DNA of 64,000 nucleotides from Pseudomonadota bacterium (GTDB lineage Bacteria; Myxococcota_A; Polyangia; Polyangiales; Polyangiaceae). The DNA lies in contig JAFAER010000150.1 in the NCBI GenBank assembly GCA_023423895.1, positions 6,819 through 70,818 on the forward strand. The letters run 5' to 3'. Below, piece by piece: positions 9,098 through 16,838 of this stretch. The translations under genes were made by a program, and so were the position numbers. Each line of letters starts with the position of its first letter. The first letter of the stretch is position 1. The notes beneath the pieces were generated by a model. The model had not been told where the DNA came from. It did no database searches and was given only the letters and a program-made list of their open reading frames with translations.

Positions 9098-10504
9098 ATG
9101 ACCGAACGCAGAGTCCTCGCGGTCGACGACGAGCAGGAAACATGTGACCTGCTCAAGATGAGTCTGGAGCGGGAAGGCTTCTCCGTCACGACGTGCACGT
9201 CGGCGGAGGCGGCTCTGGAGCTGGTGGGGGCGGTCGACTTCGACCTCGTGATCACCGACCTCAGCATGCCCGAGATGGGCGGCCTCGAGCTTTGTGAACG
9301 CGTCCTCGGAACGCGACCGAACGTACCCGTCGTCGTGATCACGGGGCAGGGAAGTCTCGAGACCGCGATCGGCGCGATGCGCGTCGGTGCGTACGACTTC
9401 ATCACCAAACCCGTCGATCCGAAGCTGCTCGCCGTCGCAGCGACGCGCGCGCTGCGGCACAAAGGGCTCGCCGACGAGGTGAAGCGGCTCCGGACCGAGG
9501 TCGCGATCGACGAGATCACGATCCCCAGCGTCGTCGGCGCGAGCGCCGCGATGCGCCGTGTCTTCACGCTGGTCCAGCGCGTCGCGGACAGCGAAGCCGG
9601 CGTCTTGATCCACGGCGAGACCGGCACGGGCAAGGAGCTCATCGCGCGAGCCATCCACGACCGCGGCAAGCGGAAGGAAGGCCCATTCGTAGCGATCAAC
9701 TGCGCGGCGGTTCCCGCTTCGCTCATCGAGAGCGAGCTGTTCGGACACGAGCGCGGCGCCTTCACCGACGCGAAGGTGCAGCGCACCGGTCTCTTCGTGC
9801 AGGCCGACGGCGGCACGCTGTTCCTCGACGAGATTGGTGAGCTCCCGATCGAGGTGCAGCCGAAGCTTCTCCGCGCTCTCCAGGAGCGCAAGGTCCGTCC
9901 GGTCGGCTCGAACCGGGAGATCCCGTTCGACGCGCGCGTGATCGCCGCGACGAACCGCGTCCTCGAAGACGAGGTGTACGAGCGGCGGTTCCGCGAGGAC
10001 CTCTTCTACCGAATCAACGTCGTGAAGATCGACGTGCCCCCGCTTCGCGAGCGTGGCGGCGACGTTCTCCATCTGGCGCGGCACTTCCTCCAGATCTATG
10101 CGGAGCGCCACGGCAAGCACGAGATCGACCTGTCGCCGGCGGCGGCCGAGAAGCTGATCTCGTATTCGTGGCCCGGCAACGTCCGCGAGCTCGAGAACTG
10201 CATCGACGGCGCGGTGGCACTCGCGCGGAGCTCACGCATCGAGATCGACGACCTGCCGGAGAAGGTGAAGAGCTTCCGTCCGGAGCGCTTCGTCGTCTCG
10301 GCGAATCAGCCCGAAGAGATCGTGACGATCGACGAGCTGGAGAGGCGTTACATCCTTCGCGTCCTGTCCCTCGTCGGTGGGAACAAGTCGCGAGCAGCGC
10401 AGGTGCTCGGCTTCGATCGCCGAACGCTTTACCGAAAGCTGGAGCGCTATCAGAACGGGACGGCCGCTGGTGCCAGCACCGAGGGCGCTCCGGCGCGTCT
10501 CTGA
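9098..10504 (+). CDS. NtrC-family sigma-54-dependent response regulator
   Basis: 468 residues from the ATG at 9098 (MTERRVLAVDDE); an ATG 11 codons upstream is less likely. Three domains in order: receiver (5-120; Asp10/Asp11, phosphoacceptor Asp54 in ITDLSMPEM, Lys104), AAA+ sigma-54 activator (145-385; Walker A GETGTGKE with Lys179, Walker B TLFLDE with Asp244), and a Fis-type helix-turn-helix at the C-terminus (about 425-450, NKSRAAQVLGFDRRTLYRKL). The sigma-54 contact loop reads GAFTDA (220-225) instead of the textbook GAFTGA. Phosphorylation should trigger oligomerisation and open-complex formation at -24/-12 promoters. No cognate kinase adjoins it; the kinases at 13033 and 21164 are candidates. 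Its targets are unknown. Confidence 0.93.
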   Translation: MTERRVLAVDDEQETCDLLKMSLEREGFSVTTCTSAEAALELVGAVDFDLVITDLSMPEMGGLELCERVLGTRPNVPVVVITGQGSLETAIGAMRVGAYDFITKPVDPKLLAVAATRALRHKGLADEVKRLRTEVAIDEITIPSVVGASAAMRRVFTLVQRVADSEAGVLIHGETGTGKELIARAIHDRGKRKEGPFVAINCAAVPASLIESELFGHERGAFTDAKVQRTGLFVQADGGTLFLDEIGELPIEVQPKLLRALQERKVRPVGSNREIPFDARVIAATNRVLEDEVYERRFREDLFYRINVVKIDVPPLRERGGDVLHLARHFLQIYAERHGKHEIDLSPAAAEKLISYSWPGNVRELENCIDGAVALARSSRIEIDDLPEKVKSFRPERFVVSANQPEEIVTIDELERRYILRVLSLVGGNKSRAAQVLGFDRRTLYRKLERYQNGTAAGASTEGAPARL

Positions 10505-10530
10505 TGTTCCGGAGACCGAGCCCGCGGCGA

Positions 10531-11109
10531 TCAGTTGGCGGCCGACCGCGCCGGCACGTAGGCGTCCACCGCCGACACGACCTCGTAGTCGCCGGAGCCC
10601 GTCGCATCGACGACCTGGGCGTGGCGGTAGCCCAGCTTCATGTGCATGAGACCGCTGGTGCGACCGGGGGTGCTGATCGCGAAGCCGAGTCGGGCCCAGT
10701 GAGCAGCGCGAACCGCATCACCGTAAGCTACGACTGCGAGCTGACAGCCGCTGCCGAGGGTATCGCAAAGACGGCGTACGAGAGCGAGGTCGAGGTTCTT
10801 GCCCCGGTGCTCCTCGGCGATCGTGATGTGGTCGATGTAGAGTAGGTCGATCCCGGCGCCGTCGGCGTAGTCGTCCTTGTACCAACCCTGCGCGAAGTAG
10901 ACGTCGTGAAGCGGCTCGAGACGCGTGCCGTGCAGCGCGGGCCACACTTCTCCGGCCGCGTCTGCTGCCTCGCCGACGTGGACGAGCGCGACGCGTGCCG
11001 AGCCGTAGGTCCGTACGTCGTCAGCCAGCTTCACATCGAGCCAGGTGACGTAGCCGCCTTTCGGTTCGAGTTCGATATCCGTGGTGACGGAGAGCTTCAT
11101 GCCAATCAC
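10531..11109 (-). CDS. GNAT-like N-acetyltransferase
   Basis: 192 residues from the GTG at 11109, preferred over the ATG three codons in because GGAGG sits 11 bases before the GTG. The central region carries a GNAT-like acetyl-CoA loop: a beta strand LLYIDHITIAEEHRGKNLD, then the helix LALVRRLCDTLG, then AVRAAHWARLGF, typical of the final motif in the fold. The N-terminal half (LDVKLADDVRTYG...) is not recognised and may bind the acceptor. The substrate is unknown. Convergent with the NtrC-type gene, with under 30 bp between the stops. Confidence 0.7.
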   Translation of the reverse strand: MIGMKLSVTTDIELEPKGGYVTWLDVKLADDVRTYGSARVALVHVGEAADAAGEVWPALHGTRLEPLHDVYFAQGWYKDDYADGAGIDLLYIDHITIAEEHRGKNLDLALVRRLCDTLGSGCQLAVVAYGDAVRAAHWARLGFAISTPGRTSGLMHMKLGYRHAQVVDATGSGDYEVVSAVDAYVPARSAAN

Positions 11110-11472
11110 GCTGACAGAGCCCTCCAGAGGGCGTCAACGAAGCGGAACGGCTCAGCTCCATTTTTGCCACACACGCCGCACTTCTGAGGCGCAATGGCTC
11201 GCTTTCAGCGGCGCGATGCCGCGGGCTGCGGCGCCGACAGCCTCCCAAGTTCGGAGAATTTGCATGAAATAGGATGCAGGATGCATGGGTCGATCACGCA
11301 CGGGGCACTTCGCCACGCAGCACTGGATCGGGGCGCATCGCCACAAGTTCGACGTGCTCGTACCGAGCGAAGCGCCCGAGAGAGGCGCTCGAGAGAGAGA
11401 ACGCGAAAACTGACGGAGAGAGCGATTCGGTGATCCCCGGCAGATTCATTGACCAGTCGCCGGAGCGCTGGC
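11110..11472. other. 363-bp intergenic region
   Basis: This region separates the acetyltransferase gene from the 3' end of the VTT protein gene. It is locally less GC-rich (CCATTTTTGCC, GAATTTGCATGAAATAGG) and has a short direct repeat AGGATGCA near 11273-11285. Because both flanking genes are on the - strand, it should hold the promoter of the acetyltransferase gene. I could not assign -10/-35 boxes. The short frames here have no coding features, and no RNA gene was recognised. Confidence 0.35.
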
Positions 11473-12042
11473 TCACGGATGCCAGGCGAGCACGATCACC
11501 ACGTACGAGAGCAGAATGCGCGGGACGCGCATGATCGCGAGGACGCCGTAGGCCTTGTAAGGCAGGCGCATCGCTCCGCTCGCCATGCAGAGGAGCGAGA
11601 ACGAGATCGGTAGGAGCGTCGCCGCTGCGAGGCCGACGTAGCCTTGTCGTTCGATGAGACCGGTCAAGAGCTCGCGCGACTTCTGTAGCCGTCGAGCGAC
11701 CATCGGCACGCCGCCGAGACCGCGCGCGAGGGCGAAGGCCGTCAGGCCGCCGAGCTCCGATCCGACGAGCACGGCGAGGACCACGATGACGACTTCGTAG
11801 CCACCCGCGATGCCGGTGAAGAGATAGAACTGAGGCGGGATCGGGAAGTGAACGCTGTCGGCGAGGAACGCCCCAGCGCCCATCCCCGCTACGCCGAAGC
11901 GCGACACGAACCATTCCCCGAAGCGCGTCAGCTCCGACCGGAACGCCCATCCGAGGAAGCTCACCACCGCGACGAGCGCGGCGAAGCTGACGACGACGCG
12001 GAGCACGCCGAAGAGCGTCTCGTACTTCACCGTGCGGTCCAC
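11473..12042 (-). CDS. DedA/VTT-domain (SNARE-associated) membrane protein
   Basis: I propose the GTG at 12042 as start, giving 189 residues. The frame is open to 12252, but the extra N-terminal part is low-complexity and would cover the divergent promoter region. There are four to five hydrophobic helices, with the family-type region GAFLADSVHFPIPPQFYLF, a re-entrant-like VLAVLVGSELGGLTAFALARG, and later AAATLLPISFSLLCMASGAM. VTT/DedA proteins sit in the inner membrane, where characterised members act as lipid flippases or scramblases and in membrane-potential homeostasis. The family call rests on overall pattern rather than one diagnostic motif. Divergent from the first gas vesicle gene. 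Confidence 0.68.
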   Translation of the reverse strand: MDRTVKYETLFGVLRVVVSFAALVAVVSFLGWAFRSELTRFGEWFVSRFGVAGMGAGAFLADSVHFPIPPQFYLFTGIAGGYEVVIVVLAVLVGSELGGLTAFALARGLGGVPMVARRLQKSRELLTGLIERQGYVGLAAATLLPISFSLLCMASGAMRLPYKAYGVLAIMRVPRILLSYVVIVLAWHP

Positions 12043-12234
12043 GGCGACCTGGAAAGCAAGAGGTCGTCCAAACGTTCGACTGCAGCGCTGCGCGTGAGCA
12101 GCAGTGTTTTCCACTCCAGCGCGCACGGAGGGCGTGCGGTGGCTCGGATGGTGCTTGGTTGCGACGTATGGCCGCACACCCGATGCGGCTAGATTTTCTG
12201 CGCGAAGTGCGAAACCCTGGGTGATCTCTGAACG

Positions 12235-12594
12235 ATGCGGCAAGATCTCCAATGGGGCGCTCAGCGATCGACCGGCCTGGTCGATGTGCTCGATCGCGTG
12301 CTCGACAAGGGCCTCGTGATCGCGGGCGACATCAAGATCTCACTCGCCGAGGTCGAGCTGCTCACGATCCGCATCCGGCTGATCGTCTGCTCGATCGACA
12401 AGGCGGAGCAGGTGGGGCTCGACTGGTGGAAGTACGATCACCATCTCGCGCCCGGTAAGCAGCCGCTCATGGCGGAGAACGAATCCCTCCGCAAACAGAT
12501 CCAGATCCTCGAGCGCAAGGTCGCCCAGCTCGCCGAGGACAACGTTGCCGTACGACGGACCGTCCCCGCCGGTCCTGCCAAGCGTCGCCGCTGA
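12235..12594 (+). CDS. gvpJ: gas vesicle protein GvpJ
   Basis: 119 residues. The core (13-66) is a GvpA-type helix-strand-strand-helix unit: LVDVLDRVLDKGLVIAGD, ELLTIRIRLIVCSIDKAEQ, then GLDWW. Stand-alone GvpJ proteins carry the same AGD and final DWW, which separates this from the main shell protein GvpA. As in Bacillus GvpJ, a short coiled coil follows (79-105, beginning MAENESLRK). It ends in a basic tail AKRRR. GvpJ is a minor shell-associated protein that in other systems affects vesicle shape and tip nucleation. First gene of the gas vesicle locus, 55 bp ahead of gvpA on the same strand. Confidence 0.92.
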   Translation: MRQDLQWGAQRSTGLVDVLDRVLDKGLVIAGDIKISLAEVELLTIRIRLIVCSIDKAEQVGLDWWKYDHHLAPGKQPLMAENESLRKQIQILERKVAQLAEDNVAVRRTVPAGPAKRRR

Positions 12595-12649
12595 CGCTCG
12601 TTCGCTCACTCGTCTCGCAGCTCTCGATTCCGTTTAGAGGACCACGCAA

Positions 12650-13018
12650 ATGCCCGTTGAACGAACTTCCGGTGGAACGAGCCTCATCGACGTTCTCGAC
12701 CGCGTTCTCGACAAGGGAATCGTCATCGACGCGTGGGTACGCGTTTCCCTCGTCGGCATCGACTTGATCACCGTCGAGGCGCGCGTCGTCGTCGCCTCGA
12801 TCGACACGTATCTTAAGTACTCCGAGGCCGTCGGCACCGTCGCGCCCGTCGCGAAGCCTGCGCTCGCGCTCGAGCCCACCTCGACGGAAGCCGTCATGGC
12901 CGAGAATGCCGCGCTGCGCGCCCGACTCGCCGCGACCAGCGCCGCCCTCGCCCCGGCAGCCGGGGCCGCCACGACGACCGCCCCACGCCGCAGGACTCGC
13001 CAAAGGCCACGCGCGTGA
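12650..13018 (+). CDS. gvpA: gas vesicle major shell protein GvpA with C-terminal extension
   Basis: The core (10-62) closely matches the highly conserved GvpA family: SLIDVLDRVLDKGIVIDAWV, RVSLVGIDLITVEARVVVAS, IDTYLKYSEAVG. GvpA is the hydrophobic subunit that packs into ribs to form the gas-permeable, water-excluding vesicle wall. Typical GvpA is about 70 residues; this one has 122. The extra 60 residues contain a Pro/Ala linker, a segment MAENAALRARL that echoes the coiled-coil tail of the neighbouring GvpJ, and a basic end (RRRTRQRPRA). Only one GvpA of this canonical type is seen in the window. The next gene starts 15 bases after its stop. Confidence 0.95.
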   Translation: MPVERTSGGTSLIDVLDRVLDKGIVIDAWVRVSLVGIDLITVEARVVVASIDTYLKYSEAVGTVAPVAKPALALEPTSTEAVMAENAALRARLAATSAALAPAAGAATTTAPRRRTRQRPRA

Positions 13019-13022
13019 CCGC

Positions 13023-13029
13023 GAGGTGA
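13023..13029 (+). promoter_or_regulatory. strong ribosome binding site that fixes a TTG start
   Basis: GAGGTGA, a near-perfect anti-Shine-Dalgarno match, lies four bases after the gvpA stop and three bases before TTG at 13033. The kinase frame has an in-frame TGA at 13027-13029, inside this site, so translation cannot begin further upstream. The TTG is therefore the best start for the kinase. Confidence 0.65.
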
Positions 13030-13032
13030 CCG

Positions 13033-15192
13033 TTGCCGGTTCTTCCCTCGCAGCGCACGAACGGTCAATCGGCCGCAAGCTCGTCGAGCAAGCTCTCGTT
13101 TCTCGAGGCGCTGCTCGCGTGCGACAGCCTCGTCGAGGCTGCTCAGCTCGGCGCCGAATGGCTCGCGCGCGGCAGCGGTGGACAGGTTGCGATTGCGCTC
13201 GTCGATCTGGAGCGCCCTTCGGGCGGGAGGATCATCGGAGCGGCGGGCCAGGGGCTGGACGCCGACGTCGGTGCGCTCTCGATCGATCTCGAGGAGCGTG
13301 AGCACCCGCTCGTGCAGGCGCTCACCTCCGCTCGCCCGGTGCTCGTACCTCAGAGCGCGTTCGACGGGACCCAGCTCGCCTTCGATGGCGGCCGCTGCAC
13401 GGCGTATGCGCTTCCATTCCCGGCGCAGCCCGACCGCGACTCCGTGGGGCTCATTCTCTACGGCGGCGTCGCCCGCGACCCCGAGGTGCGCTGGGCGTTC
13501 GACGTTCTGGGGCGGAAGCTCGTCGACCTCCGCAATCTTCACGTCCTCGCGACGACGGAGAAGCGACTCGATCGCGAGCGCGCGCTTCTCCAGAGCATCC
13601 TCAAGGCCGTCCCCGACCCGGTGCTCCTCACGGACCCGGAAGGTCGCCTCGTGATCGCGAACCCTCGAGCCGAGCTGTACTTCGCGTCGGAGGAGGACGA
13701 GAGCGAGGGCCGGCGTCGGGCCGTCGCGCTGAACAACATGTTGTTCTCCGCCGCGCTCTCGAGGCACGCGATCGAAGGAAGCGAGTTCGCGCGCCGCGAG
13801 CTGCCGCTCGTCGACCCGAACGACGGATCGGATCGCCTCTTCGAGCTGATGAGCGCGCCCATCTCGACGCCGGACGGGATGGGCATCGTCTCCGTGCTCC
13901 GCAACGTCACCGACCTGCAGCTGGCAGCTCAGGAAATCGAGGAGAACTACCGGAGGCTCCGCATCGCGGAGACGGAGGTGCGCGCCGAACGCGATCGGCT
14001 CGACCTCATCATCGACTCGGTCGTCGACCCGATCATCGTCACCGATGCGAACGGCGGGATGATCATGACGAACGCGCCGGCCGAGCGGCTCTTCACGGCG
14101 AGCCCGGATGCGCCGATCGAGGAGATCCTCCGTGTCCGCGCGAACGACGCGCACTTCTCGTCGCACGTCGCGAATTTGTTCTTCCTCGAGCCCGGCGGCC
14201 GTTTCCGCGGCGAGCTCGGGCTCTTGGATCCGAAGACCGCGGTGCCCGTGCCGGTCGAGGCCATCAGCGGAAAGGTCGTCTCGGAGCACGGCGAAGTCAC
14301 CGCGCTCGTCACGATCCTCCACGATCTCACCGAGCAGATGGAGAAGAACGCGCTCTACGAGGAGCTCAAGAGGGCTTCGAGCCTCCTCGAGGGAAAGGTG
14401 CGTGACGCGACCGCCGAGCTCGTGAGGCAGAATGAGCTGCTCCAGCGTCAGGCCATCGAGCTCGAGGCGGCGTCGAGCGCCAAGTCCCAGTTCCTCGCGA
14501 ACATGTCTCACGAGTTCCGGACGCCGCTCAACGCGATCCTCGGATACACGAGCATGATGTTGCAGGGCGTCAGCGGTCCGCTTCCGCCCGCAATCGTCCG
14601 TCAGCTCTCGCGCATCGACTCCAACGGGCGCCACCTGCTGACGATCATCAACGACATCCTCGACATCGCGCGCATCGAAGCCGGGAAGATGCCGCTCAAC
14701 CTGACGCGGTTCGCTGCCGCCGACCTCGTGAACGAGGTGCTCGCGGAGCTCGAACCGTTGATCGCGCGCTCGAAGCTCGATGTTCGCTTCGAGATCAAGA
14801 AGAACGTCCCGATGTTGCGGACGGACCGCGCGAAGGTGAAGCAGATCATCATGAATCTGATCTCCAACGCGTTGAAGTTCACGCCGCAGGGATCGGTCAC
14901 CGTGTCCGTGCAGCGGAACAAGCGTCGCGAGGAGATCTCGATCTCCGTAGCGGATACCGGGATTGGAATCGCCGAGAAGGATCAGGAGACCGTCTTCCAG
15001 GACTTCCGCCAGGTCGACAACTCGCCGACGCGCCAGTACGGTGGAACCGGCTTGGGCCTCGCGATCTGCCGCCGCCTGGCACACGTGCTCGGCGGCAACA
15101 TCCGGCTCGCCAGCAAGGTCGATGCGGGCTCGACGTTCACGCTCCTCCTACCGACGAGCGTCGCTTCGGGCTCGAAGGGAGGGGGGCGATGA
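13033..15192 (+). CDS. GAF/PAS sensor histidine kinase inside the gas vesicle locus
   Basis: 719 residues from TTG 13033. Domain order: GAF-like region (about 25-175), PAS (185-300, with AVPDPVLLTDPEGRLVIANP), a second PAS (320-435, SVVDPIIVTDANGGMIMTN), a coiled linker, HisKA dimerisation domain with phospho-acceptor His493 in MSHEFRTPLNAIL, and HATPase with N box NLISNALKFT (608-617), G1 DTGIGI (641-646) and G2 GTGLGL (671-676). No transmembrane helix, so it is a cytoplasmic sensor whose PAS/GAF domains could read redox, light, oxygen or a ligand. It lies directly behind gvpA and overlaps the response regulator gene by 4 bp (ATGA), implying a dedicated pair controlled with the vesicle genes. 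Confidence 0.94.
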   Translation: MPVLPSQRTNGQSAASSSSKLSFLEALLACDSLVEAAQLGAEWLARGSGGQVAIALVDLERPSGGRIIGAAGQGLDADVGALSIDLEEREHPLVQALTSARPVLVPQSAFDGTQLAFDGGRCTAYALPFPAQPDRDSVGLILYGGVARDPEVRWAFDVLGRKLVDLRNLHVLATTEKRLDRERALLQSILKAVPDPVLLTDPEGRLVIANPRAELYFASEEDESEGRRRAVALNNMLFSAALSRHAIEGSEFARRELPLVDPNDGSDRLFELMSAPISTPDGMGIVSVLRNVTDLQLAAQEIEENYRRLRIAETEVRAERDRLDLIIDSVVDPIIVTDANGGMIMTNAPAERLFTASPDAPIEEILRVRANDAHFSSHVANLFFLEPGGRFRGELGLLDPKTAVPVPVEAISGKVVSEHGEVTALVTILHDLTEQMEKNALYEELKRASSLLEGKVRDATAELVRQNELLQRQAIELEAASSAKSQFLANMSHEFRTPLNAILGYTSMMLQGVSGPLPPAIVRQLSRIDSNGRHLLTIINDILDIARIEAGKMPLNLTRFAAADLVNEVLAELEPLIARSKLDVRFEIKKNVPMLRTDRAKVKQIIMNLISNALKFTPQGSVTVSVQRNKRREEISISVADTGIGIAEKDQETVFQDFRQVDNSPTRQYGGTGLGLAICRRLAHVLGGNIRLASKVDAGSTFTLLLPTSVASGSKGGGR

Positions 15193-15692
15193 CCAAGAAG
15201 ACAGCGGCGCGAGCCGGCAGGAGCGGCGCAAGCCCCGTTCTCGCCAGGACGAAAGCCAAGGCTGGGACGAACGGAAGCGCGCTCGTCCTCGTCGTCGACG
15301 ACTTCGAGGACAACCGTGCCATGTACGTGGAGTACCTCCAGTTCAGAGGCTTTCGAGTCGCCGAGGCGGTCAACGGCCTCGAAGCCGTCGAGCGAACGCA
15401 GCAGCTCCGGCCTCACGTGATCGTGATGGACCTCTCGCTCCCCGTGATGGACGGCTGGGAAGCGACGCGCAGGATCAAGGCCGACCCCGCAACGAAACAC
15501 ATCCGCGTCATCGCGCTCACGGGGCATGCCGAACCTGCGCACGCCAAGAAGGCGCTCGATGCTGGATGCGACGACTTCGTCGCGAAGCCGTGTCTACCCG
15601 AGAACCTGCTCGCGAAGATCCGCGAGCACCTCCTCGAAGATGCTCCTCCGAAGTCGGCATCACGGGAGACGAAGAAGCAGAAAGGCAAGTGA
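15189..15692 (+). CDS. single-domain response regulator, partner of the gvp-locus kinase
   Basis: 167 residues. After a basic, Ala/Lys-rich N-terminal stretch (1-30) there is one CheY-like receiver: Asp37/Asp38 in LVVDDFEDN, phosphoacceptor Asp81 in IVMDLSLPVMDGW, Thr111, and Lys133 in VAKP. No DNA-binding or enzymatic output domain follows; the tail is short and charged (SRETKKQKGK). It therefore probably works by protein contact or as a phosphorelay intermediate. Its start overlaps the kinase stop in ATGA, which strongly suggests translational coupling. The gvpF-type gene begins 3 bases after its stop. The Lys-rich ends resemble those of neighbouring Gvp proteins. Confidence 0.93.
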   Translation: MTKKTAARAGRSGASPVLARTKAKAGTNGSALVLVVDDFEDNRAMYVEYLQFRGFRVAEAVNGLEAVERTQQLRPHVIVMDLSLPVMDGWEATRRIKADPATKHIRVIALTGHAEPAHAKKALDAGCDDFVAKPCLPENLLAKIREHLLEDAPPKSASRETKKQKGK

Positions 15693-15695
15693 TCG

Positions 15696-16835
15696 ATGAG
15701 TGCCGCCAAGCGAGGCGCTGCAAAAGCGAAGGCGAAGGCGAAGGGAGGCAAGGGACCGAAGACGCCCCGCCCCCTCGCGAACGTGAAGTCGAAGCCTTCG
15801 ACAGCGAAGGCCAGCGGGAAGAGCGCGCGTGTGAATACGAAGGCAGCGAAGCCGGCTGCCAAGGCGCCGAGGCGTGCCGACCGATCGAAGGCGGTGGCCG
15901 GCGGCCGGAAGGTCCCGGAGGCGAGGGGCTCCGAGCGCGTGCTTTCGAAGGAGACCGACAAGCGAGCGCGGCGCGATACGCCGCCGCCGCGCGTCCAGCG
16001 CCTGCCACCGAGCGCTCCCGAGGCGCGTGATGCGATCTCGCCCGTCGCCGTCCGTGCGCTTGCGCCGGAGCCCGTCGCGCTCGAAGGAACGCGTGGGAAG
16101 TACGTCTACTGCGTGATCCACGCGGACAAGCCGCTCAACTTCGGCCCGCTCGGGATCGGCGTCGAGGCTGCCGAGGTCCACACCGTCAACTACAAGGACA
16201 TCGCTGCCGTCGTCTCGGACACGCCGATCGCGGTGCACGAGCCGACGCGCGCGAACGTGCTCGCTCACGAACGCGTGAACGAGACGGTCATGCGCGATCA
16301 CACCGTCATTCCGATGTCGTTCGGCACGGTGTTCAAGACGCGCGACGACATCCACGAGCTTCTGCGATCCGCCTACGACGCGTTCAAGGACGTGCTCGTG
16401 AAGATGGAGGACAAGCTCGAGTTCGGCCTCAAGGTCCTCTGGGATCGCGATCTGATCGTCAAGGAGCTCGAGACGGAGAACGAGGACATCCGGCGCCTCA
16501 AGACCGAGATCACCTCGCAGAAGGGGTCGACGTATTTCGCGCGCATGCAATATGGGCGACTCGTCGACGGCGCCCTCCAGGCGCGCTCGGAGCGATACGT
16601 CCACGAGATCTTCGACGCGCTCCGCCCCGTGTCCGTGGCCTCGCGCGCGAACCGACCCATCGGCGACCGCATGATCATGAACGCGGCCTTCCTCGTCCGA
16701 CGCGACAGGGAGGTCGACTTCGACGCGGTCGTGAAACAGATCGGCGCGAAGCTCGACAAGTTGACGTTCAAGTACACGGGGCCGTGGCCGCCCTACAACT
16801 TCGTCAACATCCGGCTAAAGCTCGAGCGCGCCTGA
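15696..16835 (+). CDS. gvpF: gas vesicle accessory protein GvpF/GvpL family with Lys/Ala-rich N-terminal extension
   Basis: 379 residues. The family domain occupies 132-379: GKYVYCVIHADKPLNF at the start, ANVLAHERVNETVM, TVIPMSFGTVF, FGLKVLWDRD, MNAAFLV and a final TGPWPPYNFVNIRL, as in cyanobacterial GvpF and GvpL. These accessory proteins bind shell subunits and take part in the first steps of vesicle assembly. The first ~118 residues are a histone-H1-like stretch full of Lys, Ala, Pro and Ser (AKRGAAKAKAKAKGGKG) that is absent from ordinary members of the family. The F versus L label cannot be fixed from sequence alone; I use gvpF because of the HERVNETVM and FWD-like motifs. Confidence 0.9.
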   Translation: MSAAKRGAAKAKAKAKGGKGPKTPRPLANVKSKPSTAKASGKSARVNTKAAKPAAKAPRRADRSKAVAGGRKVPEARGSERVLSKETDKRARRDTPPPRVQRLPPSAPEARDAISPVAVRALAPEPVALEGTRGKYVYCVIHADKPLNFGPLGIGVEAAEVHTVNYKDIAAVVSDTPIAVHEPTRANVLAHERVNETVMRDHTVIPMSFGTVFKTRDDIHELLRSAYDAFKDVLVKMEDKLEFGLKVLWDRDLIVKELETENEDIRRLKTEITSQKGSTYFARMQYGRLVDGALQARSERYVHEIFDALRPVSVASRANRPIGDRMIMNAAFLVRRDREVDFDAVVKQIGAKLDKLTFKYTGPWPPYNFVNIRLKLERA

Positions 16836-16838
16836 CGC

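Noticed and set aside
11152..11472. Small genes in the gap between the acetyltransferase and VTT genes
   Set aside because: Short frames exist on both strands, but none has a ribosome binding site, signal peptide or protein-like composition.
12149..12162. Possible sigma-54 promoter before gvpJ (TGGTGCTTGGTTGC)
   Set aside because: GG and GC elements are present, but the distance is one base shorter than the strict -24/-12 spacing, so I did not list it even though an NtrC-type gene lies nearby.
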